64,000 nt of DNA from Methanosphaera sp. ISO3-F5 (GTDB lineage Archaea; Methanobacteriota; Methanobacteria; Methanobacteriales; Methanobacteriaceae), in assembly GCF_034480035.2 (NCBI RefSeq), contig NZ_CP118753.2:786001-850000 (forward strand), read 5' to 3'. Numbering within the stretch: the first letter of the stretch is position 1; each line of letters opens with the position of its first letter. Under the pieces are notes generated by a model. That model was not told where the DNA came from. It saw nothing but the letters and a program-made list of their open reading frames with translations, and did not search any database. Positions 54,530-64,000 of this stretch are shown one piece after another. The position numbers and the translations under genes are program-made.

Positions 54530-57500
54530 ATGAACAAAAACAATAAAAAACTATTCATAATAACAACACTAGTATTTCTTTTAGTTGGACTAAACACAAT
54601 AACAGCAAACGAAATAAACGAAAACCAAACAACAAACATACAAGAAAAAACAACACAAGAAATAAACACAGAAATAACAACAAACACACAAAAACAACAC
54701 AACCACCAACAAGAAAACAAGAAACAAATACACAAAACAAAACAAAACACAAAACAAGACACCCCTAAAATAACAACAAACCTGGAAATCAAATTCCAAA
54801 ACAACCCAGAAGACGAAATATATAAAACAACACACATAAACGAAGAATACATAATAGACATCTCACTTACAAAAGATCCAGACCAAACACCACTACCAGC
54901 AACAATACAACTATACCTACAACAAGACACACAACCCTTAAACATAACCCTAAACCAATCAGGACAAACACAACAAAAATACACAGCACAAACACCCGGA
55001 ACATACGAAATACATGCAGAATATCAAGGAAACAACGAATACGAAAACACAATAAGTAACACCCTAATACTAAGCATAGAACAATACACTCCAACAATCA
55101 CAACCAACACAATAGAAAACACATGCTACAACTCAACAATCACAATCAACGGAACACTAACCCTAGAAGACACACCAATGATAAACAAAAACATAGAACT
55201 ATCATTCAACAACAACCACATAACCACACTAAAAACAGATACCCACGGCCAATTCACATACACATTAAACCTCGAAAACGTACCAATACAAAATAAAGCA
55301 CTAATCCTCCTAGAATACACTAGTGACAACATAACACATACAGACGCATACCAAGAAACAAGTTTTGACATAGAAAAAATCAAAAACAACATACAAACAA
55401 ACAAAATAGAAAATACCATAGTACTAAACAACATAAACATAAACGGAAAAGTAACAAGCGAAAACAACAAAACATACACACAAACATTAACAGCAATAAT
55501 AACAAACACAGACACAAATACACAAGTATACAATAACACAATATCCATACCCAAAGGAACATACTCCATAAACTATACTCCAATAACAAGTGGAAACTAC
55601 ACAGTAAAACTAATAACACCCGAAGACGAATATTACCTAAACAGCACAAATCATACAGAATTCACAGTAGAAAAAGCAACACCCACACTAATACTAGAAG
55701 ATGCATATCACATAACAGTACAAGAAAACATATCAATAACAGGAAAACTAATAACAGAATATCAAAAACCACTAACACACACAAACATAACCATCTCAAC
55801 ACAAAATCAAACAATAACAACACTCACAACAGACGAAAACGGAATGTTCAACTTTACAAACTACATATTCAATGAAAGCATAGAAGACGAATATCTGAAA
55901 ATATACTTTGACGTCACTAATAACACCAACTGTAACAACATACATAACGAAACAAAACTTTATATAAATAGAAGAAATACAAATATAACCCTCAACACAG
56001 AGACACATATAAAAATAAACGGAACTCTACACATAAAAGGACAAATAAAAGATGCAAAGAACCAATCAATAAAACCCCTGGGAACAATCACAGCATACAT
56101 AGAAGATAACATAATAAAAGAAAATATACAAATAACAAATGGAGAATACGAAACAACCATAAACATCAAAGAAAATTACATAGGAAAAGACAAAATCAGC
56201 ATAAAAACAGTATTCATACCAGAAAACCCCCTAGTATACAGCACAGAAAATTATGCAAAACAAACAATCACACACCAACCACTAAACACACAACTAACAA
56301 TACAAGTCAATAATTCCCATGTGGACACTAAAGTGAATATAAGCATAACCCTAGAAGATGAAAACAAAAACAAGTTAGATAAAACAGTAAAAATCACAGT
56401 AACCGACCAAGAAAACAACAAAATCCTCGACAAAACATTAACATTAAACAATGGAAAAAACAACACATCATTCACGCCAAACAAGGAAGGAATATACAAT
56501 ATTATCACAGAATATGCAGGCGAACCAAATATCTACACACAAACAACAGCATCCAAGGAAATCATTGCTACTAAAACAGACACAAAACTAGTAACCAGTA
56601 CACCAAACAGATCATACGTGAATGACACAATCAAAATCACAGGAAAACTAGTGGATGAAAACAATCAAACAATAACCAACACGAAACTCAATATACTCAT
56701 AAAATCAGCAAATACAAACACGTCCGACATTATACAAACAAGAGCAACAGGAAGCTACGAATACGAATTCAAACCACAAGAAACACAACAATACAATATC
56801 ACAATAATATTCAATGGAACATATAAATACAATCAATCCCAATCACACATCACAATAACACCAATTAAACACAGTACACACACCACAATAACAAAGATTA
56901 ACACATCAAAATATAATTCAACCATAACCATAACAGGACAAGTACTTGATAACGAAAATAACCACACAGTCAATGGAACAGTAACAATAATACTAAACGA
57001 CAATATAATCACTACAATAGCATTAATAAACGGACAATACAAAACAACACACACAATAAAAACAATACAAGACAATAAACTACAAATAAAATTCAATGAA
57101 AACAATGTATACACACAATCAAACAAAACAATAAACTTTGAAACAACACCATTAACAACAAAAATCACAGCAAACAAGATACCAAGCACAGAAATAAATG
57201 AAACAATAACAATCAATGGAAGAGTCACTGATGAAAACAATAAAGATGTAGATGGAAAAGTACAAATATACATCAACAATCAAAGCACTATCAGGGAACT
57301 GAAATTAAACAATTCCACATACCAATTCACATACCAAACAGTTAAAATGGGACAGAACACGCTGAACATAATATTCACACCAGACACAAACATATACACA
57401 ACCACAGGAATTAACACGACATTCAATGTAATCCGAACAAACCTTCAATTATCAAACATGGAAAAACAAGCCGATAAAAAAGATGATACAATCACAATAA

Positions 57501-59257
57501 TTGGTAAACTAGTAAACAATAACAATATTCCAACAAACAATATAAAAGTCAACATAATATGCAACAATAAAACATATACTCAAACAACAAATAATGACGG
57601 AATTTTCACTATAAAAACAGACAGGTTACAGCCAGGTAATTACTCAGTACTGTTAACAGTAAAGCAAACAGATTACTTTAACGAGTACGATCAAGATATG
57701 GGAAATGTGATTATAGAAAAGAAAACACCAGTCATAAATCTGGACAATATAGAAAACACAACATATTCCAAACAACTAATCATAACCGGAAACCTAACAG
57801 ACAATTATAACAGGCCACTCACAAAACAAAACATAATAATCAAAACAGATAACACGGAATACAAGACAATAACTGATGATAATGGAAAATATAATATAAC
57901 AATAGAAAACTTCCAAGCAGGAATAAACAATTTAACCATAATCGTACCGGAAACCGTGAACACTAAACAAAGCAGTTTAAACAAAACATTCAAAGCAGAA
58001 AAAGAAGATGCGAAGATAATACTAGACCTTCCAGAACAGGTAGTGCCTGGTCAAACATTATCTATTCAGGGAAAACTAGTTAACATAGAAAACCAGCACA
58101 TACCCTACAGGACTGTTAACATCACAGTAAATAACCAAACATTCAATGCAGTAACCGATGCTATGGGCAGATTCATAAAAAACATAACCAATATTAATAT
58201 GGGAAAATATGATATAAATGTGATATTCGAAGATTCTAACTATAATACGATTATTGCTCATAAAACTATTAATAGTAACAAAGTAGATGTACAGGTAAGC
58301 GTGGATAACATAGTAGCACGAGTTGGAGAAAACATAAAATTTCAGGCAAAGGTACATGATAAGTATGGAAATCCTGTTTATGGAGGAAACCTTGTATTTA
58401 AACTAAACGGTAGAACATTAAGAAGTGACGGCAGATTTGACACCAACAATAGTTCTGTTATAAAGTTCAGTGTTAAAAACGGATTAGTGGAATACATATT
58501 AACTGCAGATTTATATCTTAGGAATGGAAAAAATATCACGGCCAGTTATAGTGGATCATATAAGTATAATAGTGCAAAATCAAATATTGCAGTTGCAAAC
58601 ATACAACTAAGATATGCCAGTATTAAAGTAACAACAAACACAGGTAAAGTAAAACATCATGAAATCATTACTTTCACTGCCAGAGTAAAAGATACAACAC
58701 CAAAATCTAATAAAAACTTATTAAATAATGATGCTCGCATATTTTTTAAAATAAATGGTGTAACAATCAAAGACAAAAATGGGCAAATAATTAAAACAAA
58801 AATAAAAAACAATACTTCAACATTAAAATATAATATTACAACAATGGCAGGCATAACTAAAAGCAATACGCTAAGAAATTATGTTGTCACAGCTGTATAT
58901 GATACACCATATTATTATCCTGTAAACAATAAAAACACGACAAGATTCAATGTTGAAAGGTCTCCTGTAAATATTAATATACTAGAAGCAAGAGTGAATA
59001 AGGTATTAGTGTTGAGGGGTAATTTAACAGATTATCTGGGGTACCGGCTCGTTGGCAAAAGTAAAATATGTATAAAGATTAATGGAGTTACTTACAAGGA
59101 AAATAATTCCACTAAGTATTATACTATTAAAAATGGTGTGATAAACATAGATAACATAAATGTTAAAAATGTGAAGGTTAAAAGCTTAGAAATTGTTACC
59201 GGACAAAGACTCGCATATCTTGCAGCTAGAAAAAAAATATCTAAGATAACAAGTTAA
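54530..59257 (+). CDS. Large adhesin-like surface protein with about 15 Ig-like repeats
   Basis: 1575 residues. Signal peptide at about 1-24 (LFIITTLVFLLVGLNTITA). Residues 25-85 are an Asn/Thr/Gln/Lys-rich linker. From about 90 to the end there are about 15 Ig-like domains, each with a start such as TITITGQVLDN, TIKITGKLVDE, TLSIQGKLVN or LVLRGNLTD. Many NxT/S sequons suggest heavy glycosylation. No C-terminal membrane helix, so attachment must use wall binding. First two thirds use almost only A/C-ending codons, and the last third (after about 57,900) drifts to T-richer codons. Likely a fibrous adhesin. Divergent from the barnase operon. Confidence 0.86.
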   Translation: MNKNNKKLFIITTLVFLLVGLNTITANEINENQTTNIQEKTTQEINTEITTNTQKQHNHQQENKKQIHKTKQNTKQDTPKITTNLEIKFQNNPEDEIYKTTHINEEYIIDISLTKDPDQTPLPATIQLYLQQDTQPLNITLNQSGQTQQKYTAQTPGTYEIHAEYQGNNEYENTISNTLILSIEQYTPTITTNTIENTCYNSTITINGTLTLEDTPMINKNIELSFNNNHITTLKTDTHGQFTYTLNLENVPIQNKALILLEYTSDNITHTDAYQETSFDIEKIKNNIQTNKIENTIVLNNININGKVTSENNKTYTQTLTAIITNTDTNTQVYNNTISIPKGTYSINYTPITSGNYTVKLITPEDEYYLNSTNHTEFTVEKATPTLILEDAYHITVQENISITGKLITEYQKPLTHTNITISTQNQTITTLTTDENGMFNFTNYIFNESIEDEYLKIYFDVTNNTNCNNIHNETKLYINRRNTNITLNTETHIKINGTLHIKGQIKDAKNQSIKPLGTITAYIEDNIIKENIQITNGEYETTINIKENYIGKDKISIKTVFIPENPLVYSTENYAKQTITHQPLNTQLTIQVNNSHVDTKVNISITLEDENKNKLDKTVKITVTDQENNKILDKTLTLNNGKNNTSFTPNKEGIYNIITEYAGEPNIYTQTTASKEIIATKTDTKLVTSTPNRSYVNDTIKITGKLVDENNQTITNTKLNILIKSANTNTSDIIQTRATGSYEYEFKPQETQQYNITIIFNGTYKYNQSQSHITITPIKHSTHTTITKINTSKYNSTITITGQVLDNENNHTVNGTVTIILNDNIITTIALINGQYKTTHTIKTIQDNKLQIKFNENNVYTQSNKTINFETTPLTTKITANKIPSTEINETITINGRVTDENNKDVDGKVQIYINNQSTIRELKLNNSTYQFTYQTVKMGQNTLNIIFTPDTNIYTTTGINTTFNVIRTNLQLSNMEKQADKKDDTITIIGKLVNNNNIPTNNIKVNIICNNKTYTQTTNNDGIFTIKTDRLQPGNYSVLLTVKQTDYFNEYDQDMGNVIIEKKTPVINLDNIENTTYSKQLIITGNLTDNYNRPLTKQNIIIKTDNTEYKTITDDNGKYNITIENFQAGINNLTIIVPETVNTKQSSLNKTFKAEKEDAKIILDLPEQVVPGQTLSIQGKLVNIENQHIPYRTVNITVNNQTFNAVTDAMGRFIKNITNINMGKYDINVIFEDSNYNTIIAHKTINSNKVDVQVSVDNIVARVGENIKFQAKVHDKYGNPVYGGNLVFKLNGRTLRSDGRFDTNNSSVIKFSVKNGLVEYILTADLYLRNGKNITASYSGSYKYNSAKSNIAVANIQLRYASIKVTTNTGKVKHHEIITFTARVKDTTPKSNKNLLNNDARIFFKINGVTIKDKNGQIIKTKIKNNTSTLKYNITTMAGITKSNTLRNYVVTAVYDTPYYYPVNNKNTTRFNVERSPVNINILEARVNKVLVLRGNLTDYLGYRLVGKSKICIKINGVTYKENNSTKYYTIKNGVINIDNINVKNVKVKSLEIVTGQRLAYLAARKKISKITS

Positions 59258-59541
59258 CCCCCCCACTTTGATACAAAGAAAACCAGTATATTCTCATTCC
59301 TTTCTTCATTTTTCTTTTTTTCCCATCACAAGGCATGAAATAAACATGGACACACTACCATTATAGAAGATAATCATCCCCAGCATATAAAAGAAGAATT
59401 CATATTACTGAAAAAATTCTATTAACAATAATGGTATACCCTTATTTTTCCACCCTCATTAATTAATACTAATTCCAAATATATTTAAGTAATTATTTAT
59501 ACAATAAATAAATTATTGAATAAAAAATTTTAATTGATAAA
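59258..59541. other. 284-bp spacer with C7 tract
   Basis: Starts with seven C directly after the adhesin TAA stop (59258-59264). No gene seen. AATATATTTAAGT (about 59477-59489) is a TATA candidate for the following gene. Confidence 0.45.
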
Positions 59542-62199
59542 ATGGAGGTGGATGTTATTAATAAAAGATTTAACTTTTTATTTATTTTATTAATAATATT
59601 ACTATTTGCTTCTGTTGTATCAGCAAGTTCTGATAATATTGCAAATAGTACAAGTGACGATAAAATAATTAAAAATGATAATTCTATTGAAGATAATATT
59701 CAAGAAAAAACTATTAATAAACAATCAAATGTATTAAATAAGACAAAAGAAGCTCAAACAAGCAATAAACATAAAACAACTACCTCACTAAGAACATACA
59801 CTAATGGTAGTCATATAATAATGAATTCTACTGTAAAATCAAGTATAAAAGTAAATGAAGGTCATGTAATCTTTAAACTTGATGGTGTAACACTAAAAAA
59901 CAAGGGAAACAATATTAAAGTAAATGTTGTAAATTCCCGGGCAGTGCTAGCAGTATCAGTATCTGAATATAAAGCATTATACTCTAAATCAGAAGCAGTA
60001 TATTCAGGAAGTGACAACTTTGTTAATTCAAGAAAACAAATAAGAAACACAGAATTATTCACACATAATACCACAACATCTTTAAGAACATATTCTAATG
60101 CAACACACATAATCATGGATGCAACAATAAATTCAGATATTCCCGTTTATAACGGTTATGTAATATACAAACTGAACAAAAAAACCCTAAAAAATAAAAA
60201 TGACAACACAATAAAGGTAGATGTACGAGATTCAAAAGCAGTCTTAGCTTTACCAATATCCGAGCATAGAAGAGTATATTCTAATGCTGAAGCAGTTTAT
60301 TCAGGAAGTGCATTATACTCTAAATCAAGAACATTAAACGATAACACACTTAACTTTAAACTCAACCCAAGAATATCCGTGACTGCTAATCAATCATCCT
60401 ATTACCCTGGAGAAAATATAGGCCTGAAAATAACAATACTTTCCGATGAAACAAATAATTTCAATAATGGTAAAGTTGCTATTAAAGTAAACGGTGTAAC
60501 ACTCAAAGATGAAAATAAGAAAAGCATAGTGTACAGGATAAAAGGTGATAGTGTTGATGTATCAGTTCCTGTTCCAAAAGGATTGAAATATAATCATATG
60601 AATATCACAGTATTGTCTGAAGGTAGTAATTATAATGATGTAAAATCAGTTAATAAAATTAATTTAAACCCATTAGACACTAAAATAGTGGTTGACAATT
60701 ATGTTATAGATAATAATAATGATTTCATAATTAATGCAAATATAAAAGATAAATATGGTTATAATGTTATTGGTAAAAGATTCATGGACTTCCTAGTGGA
60801 TGGTAATAAGGTCAGAATCAACGGCAAATCCAAAGTATATGTCATTATGAACGGTAAAGTAGATTTACAAGTTCCCTTAGATCAGTATAAAAAAGGTTCA
60901 CATACAATACAGTTAAGACTTAGATCAGATAGTGCATATGCGTCAAGTTCAAGCACACTATACACTATTAATCTCAGAGAAAAATATGATTCAAACATAA
61001 TCATAGACACTCCACAAAAAGCTAAAGCAGATTCTCAAACAAAACTAAGAATTTATGTAACATATGATGATCAGTCAATACCTAAAACAGTCAATGATGG
61101 AAACATAGTTCTTAAAATTAATGGTCAGTCATTATCATCAAAAGTAACATATGGAAAGGCAATAATCTCATACAAACTCCCAAGTAAAACAGGAGAATAT
61201 ACTATAACTGCTAAATATGAAGGAACTGGTGATTTAAAAGACTCATCATCTAATAAGGTTATAACAGTAACTTCTGGAAGCATATCTTCATCAGAATCAG
61301 CAATACTAGGAAATAAAGATCCTAAAAATGAAAGAATATCCTTTACTAATGGTATACCTAACTTAGTTTACATGACAAACTATGTCTGGGCAGATGAAGA
61401 TGCAACATATACCTTAACAAAAAGTCAGTTAGAAGAAGTATTTAAACAGGATTCCTATTCACTATACTTAAATGGCCACGTATCAAAGTATGTTGCATTC
61501 AAAACAGCAAATGAAAGCGATGTATACCATGTTTTAAAACGAGAAAAATGGAACGTAATTGAGAAAGCAGCTAATAAAGTAAGAGTAAGTAGCAGTAAAG
61601 GAACTTTACCAAACACTTTGACCGTGAACTTAAAAGGAAAACGGTATACCTATGGTGAAGCAAGAGCAATACAAAGCACAGAATATACATGTGGACCAAC
61701 AGCTGCAAGTGTATGTACACAGACACTACGAAACTATGTTAACGAACACACATTAGCAACAGAATTCCATACATATGATTATCGTGGAACTTATGCAAGC
61801 TACATTGATGGTGCAATGCGAAAACATAACATGAAAGCAGTATACTACTATAAGAATAACTTTGACAGTGCATTAACCAAGGTAGCAAATGGAGGATATA
61901 CCTTCATATTCTATGGTGTAAACCATTACGTTTCAATACTTGATGTAAGTAAGGATAAGTCAAAAGTATTAGTGTCCAATTCATATGGAAACTATGATAT
62001 GGGTGGAGGAAAAATCCCTAATGGTTGGGTAACATTATCCTACATGAAAAGCAGATTCTCTTCCGATTCATTTGCCGGATTACTTGTATCACTTGATTAT
62101 TCATTATCATCAAGTACAAAAACAATAGTAAACAATTTATACAACAACTTTGGAAGCAATTGGAACAGACAAAACACAAACGAAGAATTAAATGTATAA
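59542..62199 (+). CDS. Surface protein with Ig-like repeats and C-terminal C39-like cysteine peptidase domain
   Basis: 885 residues. Signal peptide near the start (FLFILLIILLFASVVSA). Two tandem units of about 98 residues at about 76-270 (TTTSLRTYTNGSHIIMNSTV and TTTSLRTYSNATHIIMDATI), then several Ig-like domains to about 590. The C-terminal domain (about 590-870) has STEYTCGPTAASVCTQTL (Cys near 716) and FYGVNHYVSILDV (His near 794) followed by LVSNSYGNYD, where the third catalytic position is Asn. This pattern is that of C39-like (papain-fold) peptidases and recalls pseudomurein endopeptidases; wall remodelling is a fair guess. The ATG at 59542 has no ribosome site before it, while GGAGGTG (59544-59550) points to an ATT at 59557. 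Confidence 0.82.
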   Translation: MEVDVINKRFNFLFILLIILLFASVVSASSDNIANSTSDDKIIKNDNSIEDNIQEKTINKQSNVLNKTKEAQTSNKHKTTTSLRTYTNGSHIIMNSTVKSSIKVNEGHVIFKLDGVTLKNKGNNIKVNVVNSRAVLAVSVSEYKALYSKSEAVYSGSDNFVNSRKQIRNTELFTHNTTTSLRTYSNATHIIMDATINSDIPVYNGYVIYKLNKKTLKNKNDNTIKVDVRDSKAVLALPISEHRRVYSNAEAVYSGSALYSKSRTLNDNTLNFKLNPRISVTANQSSYYPGENIGLKITILSDETNNFNNGKVAIKVNGVTLKDENKKSIVYRIKGDSVDVSVPVPKGLKYNHMNITVLSEGSNYNDVKSVNKINLNPLDTKIVVDNYVIDNNNDFIINANIKDKYGYNVIGKRFMDFLVDGNKVRINGKSKVYVIMNGKVDLQVPLDQYKKGSHTIQLRLRSDSAYASSSSTLYTINLREKYDSNIIIDTPQKAKADSQTKLRIYVTYDDQSIPKTVNDGNIVLKINGQSLSSKVTYGKAIISYKLPSKTGEYTITAKYEGTGDLKDSSSNKVITVTSGSISSSESAILGNKDPKNERISFTNGIPNLVYMTNYVWADEDATYTLTKSQLEEVFKQDSYSLYLNGHVSKYVAFKTANESDVYHVLKREKWNVIEKAANKVRVSSSKGTLPNTLTVNLKGKRYTYGEARAIQSTEYTCGPTAASVCTQTLRNYVNEHTLATEFHTYDYRGTYASYIDGAMRKHNMKAVYYYKNNFDSALTKVANGGYTFIFYGVNHYVSILDVSKDKSKVLVSNSYGNYDMGGGKIPNGWVTLSYMKSRFSSDSFAGLLVSLDYSLSSSTKTIVNNLYNNFGSNWNRQNTNEELNV
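59769..60350 (+). repeat. Two tandem ~98-residue units in the peptidase-containing surface protein
   Basis: Both copies share TTTSLRTY(T/S)N, HIIM(N/D), V.YKL or IFKLDG, TLKNK, V..S.AVLA and EAVYSGS. This looks like a recent duplication, since spacing and most positions are conserved. Confidence 0.75.
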
Positions 62200-62399
62200 A
62201 TTCTTCATATTACCTTTTTTTGGGAAAATATTTTAATATTTTAGTTAAATTTAATTTTTTGGCAGTAGTAATGCTCTTTTTTCCTTGTTTTATTGTGATT
62301 AAAAATAATCCACAATAACTTAAATTTAGGCATAACTAAATATTTAATAATATTAAAAAACAAAACATAAAACAAATAAATCATAAGAGGAAAAAAAAT

Positions 62400-62828
62400 T
62401 TGGAAACAATAAACATAATCATTGGATTCATAACAATGATAATATTCATATATGCCCTAATAATAATACCACGATCACTAGGCGAACTAAAAGGAATATA
62501 CATGGAAACACCAGACCCATTCTTCGGAAAATTCGAACTAGACTGCAAATGGACACACGGACCAACATACTCCATAGGAATAATATCCTACATAGTAATC
62601 ATGCCAATAATAGTACTAATATGGGAACAAACAATGAACAAACTAGGAATAATCCCAGCAACAATAATCATAGCACTAATACTAATCCCATTCAAACTAT
62701 ACTACAACAAACAAAAACCAATCAACGAAGAAAAAGCATACAAAAAAAACATAGAAGACGGATACATAAAACCAACAGACCCAAAACCAAAAACAGAAGG
62801 AATAATAACAAAAATAATCAAAAAATAA
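62400..62828 (+). CDS. Small membrane protein of unknown function
   Basis: 142 residues with three membrane helices: residues 3-23 (INIIIGFITMIIFIYALIII), about 62-80 (IISYIVIMPIIVLIWE) and 85-102 (IIPATIIIALILIPF). The loop between helices 1 and 2 holds CKWTHGPTYS, and a basic C-terminal tail follows. Not recognised. TTG start with AGAGG 9 bases before. The stop is directly followed by nine C residues. Same codon style (A/C-ending) as the downstream thiM. Confidence 0.68.
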   Translation: METINIIIGFITMIIFIYALIIIPRSLGELKGIYMETPDPFFGKFELDCKWTHGPTYSIGIISYIVIMPIIVLIWEQTMNKLGIIPATIIIALILIPFKLYYNKQKPINEEKAYKKNIEDGYIKPTDPKPKTEGIITKIIKK

Positions 62829-62837
62829 CCCCCCCCC
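62829..62837 (+). other. C9 homopolymer directly after stop codon
   Basis: Nine C residues immediately follow TAA in DNA that is mostly A/T. Similar C-tracts follow the stops at 59257 (C7), 24844 (C6, 15 bases on) and the minus-strand stop at 42809 (C5). Function unknown. Confidence 0.6.
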
Positions 62838-62988
62838 AACCTATCATACTAATTATACAACACACATTTTCACCACACAGAACAATCAACCAATTTTTCA
62901 CAAACAATCAAAACCAAAAGAAAACTATTAATAAACATAAAAAATAAAAAAAAGACATACTCACAAAACAACTATAGGAAGAAAAAGA

Positions 62989-63855
62989 ATGAAAAAAATA
63001 GATAAACAAAAACTAAAAGAAACAAGCAAAATCATACAAAAACTACGTAACAACTGTCCACTAACACACTGCATAACAAACTACGTAACAATAAACGATT
63101 GTGCCAACGCAGTACTAGCAATAGGAGCATCACCAGCAATGGCAAACGAAGAACCAGAAATGACCGAATTCGTAAACATAGCCGGCTCAACAATAATCAA
63201 CATCGGAACACTACTAGACAACCAAATCGAAGCAATGAGAAAAGCAGCACAAGAATGCAAAAAAACAGGAACACCACTCACACTAGACCCAGTAGCAGTA
63301 GGAGTATCAAAACTAAGAAATGACTTCACAAAAGAAATCATAGACAACACAAACATAACAGTAATAAGAGGAAACATGTCCGAAATAAAAGCAATAGGAA
63401 AACTATACAACATACTCCAAGAAACAACAACAGCCAAAGGAGTAGACGTAGCCGAAACAGACATAATCACAGAAGACAATATAAAAACAAACGCAGAAAT
63501 AATAAAACAAATAGCCAAAAAACTAAACACAACAATAGCAGTATCAGGAAAAATAGACATAATCACAGATGGAACAAACACATACCTCATAGACAATGGT
63601 GAACAAATAATGTCAAAAATAACAGGAAGTGGATGCATGCTAACCTGTATAATAGGAGCATTCACAGCAGTTACAACACCATTAGAAGCAGCATTAATCG
63701 GAACATTATCCATGACAATAGCAGGAGAACTAGCATATAAAACAGTACAACACAACAAACAAGGATCTGGATCATTCAGAACATACCTAATAGATGAATT
63801 ATATAATATGAATGAAGAAAAAATAACAAAATATGGAAAATTATACAAAAACTAA
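62989..63855 (+). CDS. thiM: Hydroxyethylthiazole kinase (copy 2)
   Basis: 288 residues, clearly paralogous to the enzyme at 50511 (LTHCITNYVTINDCANAVLA; LDPVAVGVSKLR; VIRGNMSEIKAIG). In the active-site loop the usual GTGC is GSGC (ITGSGCMLTCIIGAF), which keeps the Cys. This change is seen at the anion hole and might alter rate or substrate. GGAAG lies 10 bases before the ATG. It precedes a thiamine-binding protein gene by 15 bp, so this copy too sits in a thiamine unit. Two copies are unusual. Confidence 0.92.
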   Translation: MKKIDKQKLKETSKIIQKLRNNCPLTHCITNYVTINDCANAVLAIGASPAMANEEPEMTEFVNIAGSTIINIGTLLDNQIEAMRKAAQECKKTGTPLTLDPVAVGVSKLRNDFTKEIIDNTNITVIRGNMSEIKAIGKLYNILQETTTAKGVDVAETDIITEDNIKTNAEIIKQIAKKLNTTIAVSGKIDIITDGTNTYLIDNGEQIMSKITGSGCMLTCIIGAFTAVTTPLEAALIGTLSMTIAGELAYKTVQHNKQGSGSFRTYLIDELYNMNEEKITKYGKLYKN

Positions 63856-63870
63856 TAAAGGTGAAAAATA

Positions 63871-64000
63871 ATGATAACAGCAGACTTTGCAATTGTACCT
63901 GTAGGAACCCAAGACACAGAATGTAAAGAATATGTTAAAAATGCAGTTCAAGAAATTAAAAAATCAGGATTAACATACCAATTAACAGGAATGAGTACTC
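63871..64000 (+). CDS. Thiamine-binding protein, MTH1187/YkoF family (cut by right edge)
   Basis: First 43 residues only. ITADFAIVPVGTQDTECKEY and LTYQLTGMST match the UPF0045/MTH1187 family start (ferredoxin-like fold, YkoF-type thiamine or HMP binding). AAGGTGAAA precedes the ATG. Follows thiM copy 2 by 15 bp; the pairing supports a role in thiamine or pyrimidine trafficking. The rest lies beyond the window. Confidence 0.8.
   Translation, partial: MITADFAIVPVGTQDTECKEYVKNAVQEIKKSGLTYQLTGMST

Noticed and set aside
63081..63848. 255-codon frame antisense to thiM copy 2
   Set aside because: Antisense to a well-conserved kinase; arises from low T content of the coding strand.
1..64000. tRNA, rRNA, CRISPR or insertion sequence
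   Set aside because: No GTTCRANNC T-loop context, no GC-rich rRNA-like block, no regularly spaced direct repeats and no transposase-like frame were seen.

Overview
The window is very AT-rich archaeal DNA from a methanogen of the order Methanobacteriales. It most closely suggests Methanosphaera, such as the human-gut species M. stadtmanae. The support is Asn/Thr/Lys-rich proteins, many TTG/GTG starts with GGTG/GGAGG-type ribosome sites, class III (archaeal) pilins with their own peptidase, large adhesin-like proteins built of beta-helix and Ig-like repeats, 2-phosphoglycerate kinase, the archaeal cofactor-independent phosphoglycerate mutase, and thiamine salvage genes. Genus assignment is inference. 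No rRNA, tRNA, CRISPR array or insertion sequence was seen.

Layout. 1-2377: class I aminotransferase (cut by the left edge) behind a radical SAM gene. 2873-3648: a decayed MntA/HepT toxin-antitoxin pair not covered by any intact reading frame. 3762-6640: coaD, two small class III pilins, a MurG-like glycosyltransferase broken by a one-base frameshift, and a metallo-beta-lactamase-fold hydrolase. 6748-8754: the ribosome-rescue factor RqcH/NEMF. 8914-21792: a surface-glycan cluster with a DUF1919 + TupA-like ATP-grasp fusion, a double GT2 enzyme, and a 2399-residue protein with 11 tandem modules followed by GT2, DUF616, GT2 and GT4 domains. 22131-24341: an adhesin-like protein.

24563-33826: mostly housekeeping. 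This holds asnB, gatC, an ACT protein and homoserine dehydrogenase (amino acid / tRNA-amidation operon), apgM, a PadR regulator, pyrG and the prepilin peptidase with a pilin. 34299-36385: cysE and cysK diverge around a palindrome-containing spacer. 36567-44611: an acyl-CoA ligase, a DtxR-type regulator, an oxygen-defence set (rubredoxin, superoxide reductase, rubrerythrin), 2-phosphoglycerate kinase and a DUF2070 membrane protein. 44737-49096: fumarase beta subunit, small secreted proteins, and a heavy-metal P-type ATPase with an inverted-repeat promoter.

49521-64000: a DUF3100 membrane protein, thiM-thiE, then an accessory block. The block contains two unknown small genes, two barstar-like inhibitors and a membrane-targeted barnase-type ribonuclease with all catalytic residues. 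It is followed by a 1575-residue Ig-repeat adhesin, an 885-residue surface protein ending in a C39-like cysteine peptidase domain, a small membrane protein, a second thiM, and the start of a YkoF/MTH1187-type thiamine-binding protein.

The most striking system is the barnase / double-barstar operon at 53121-54088: a bacterial-style RNase toxin with its immunity proteins in a gut archaeon, possibly with further immunity or cargo genes just downstream. Second are the fossil MntA/HepT locus and the giant multi-domain glycosyltransferase.
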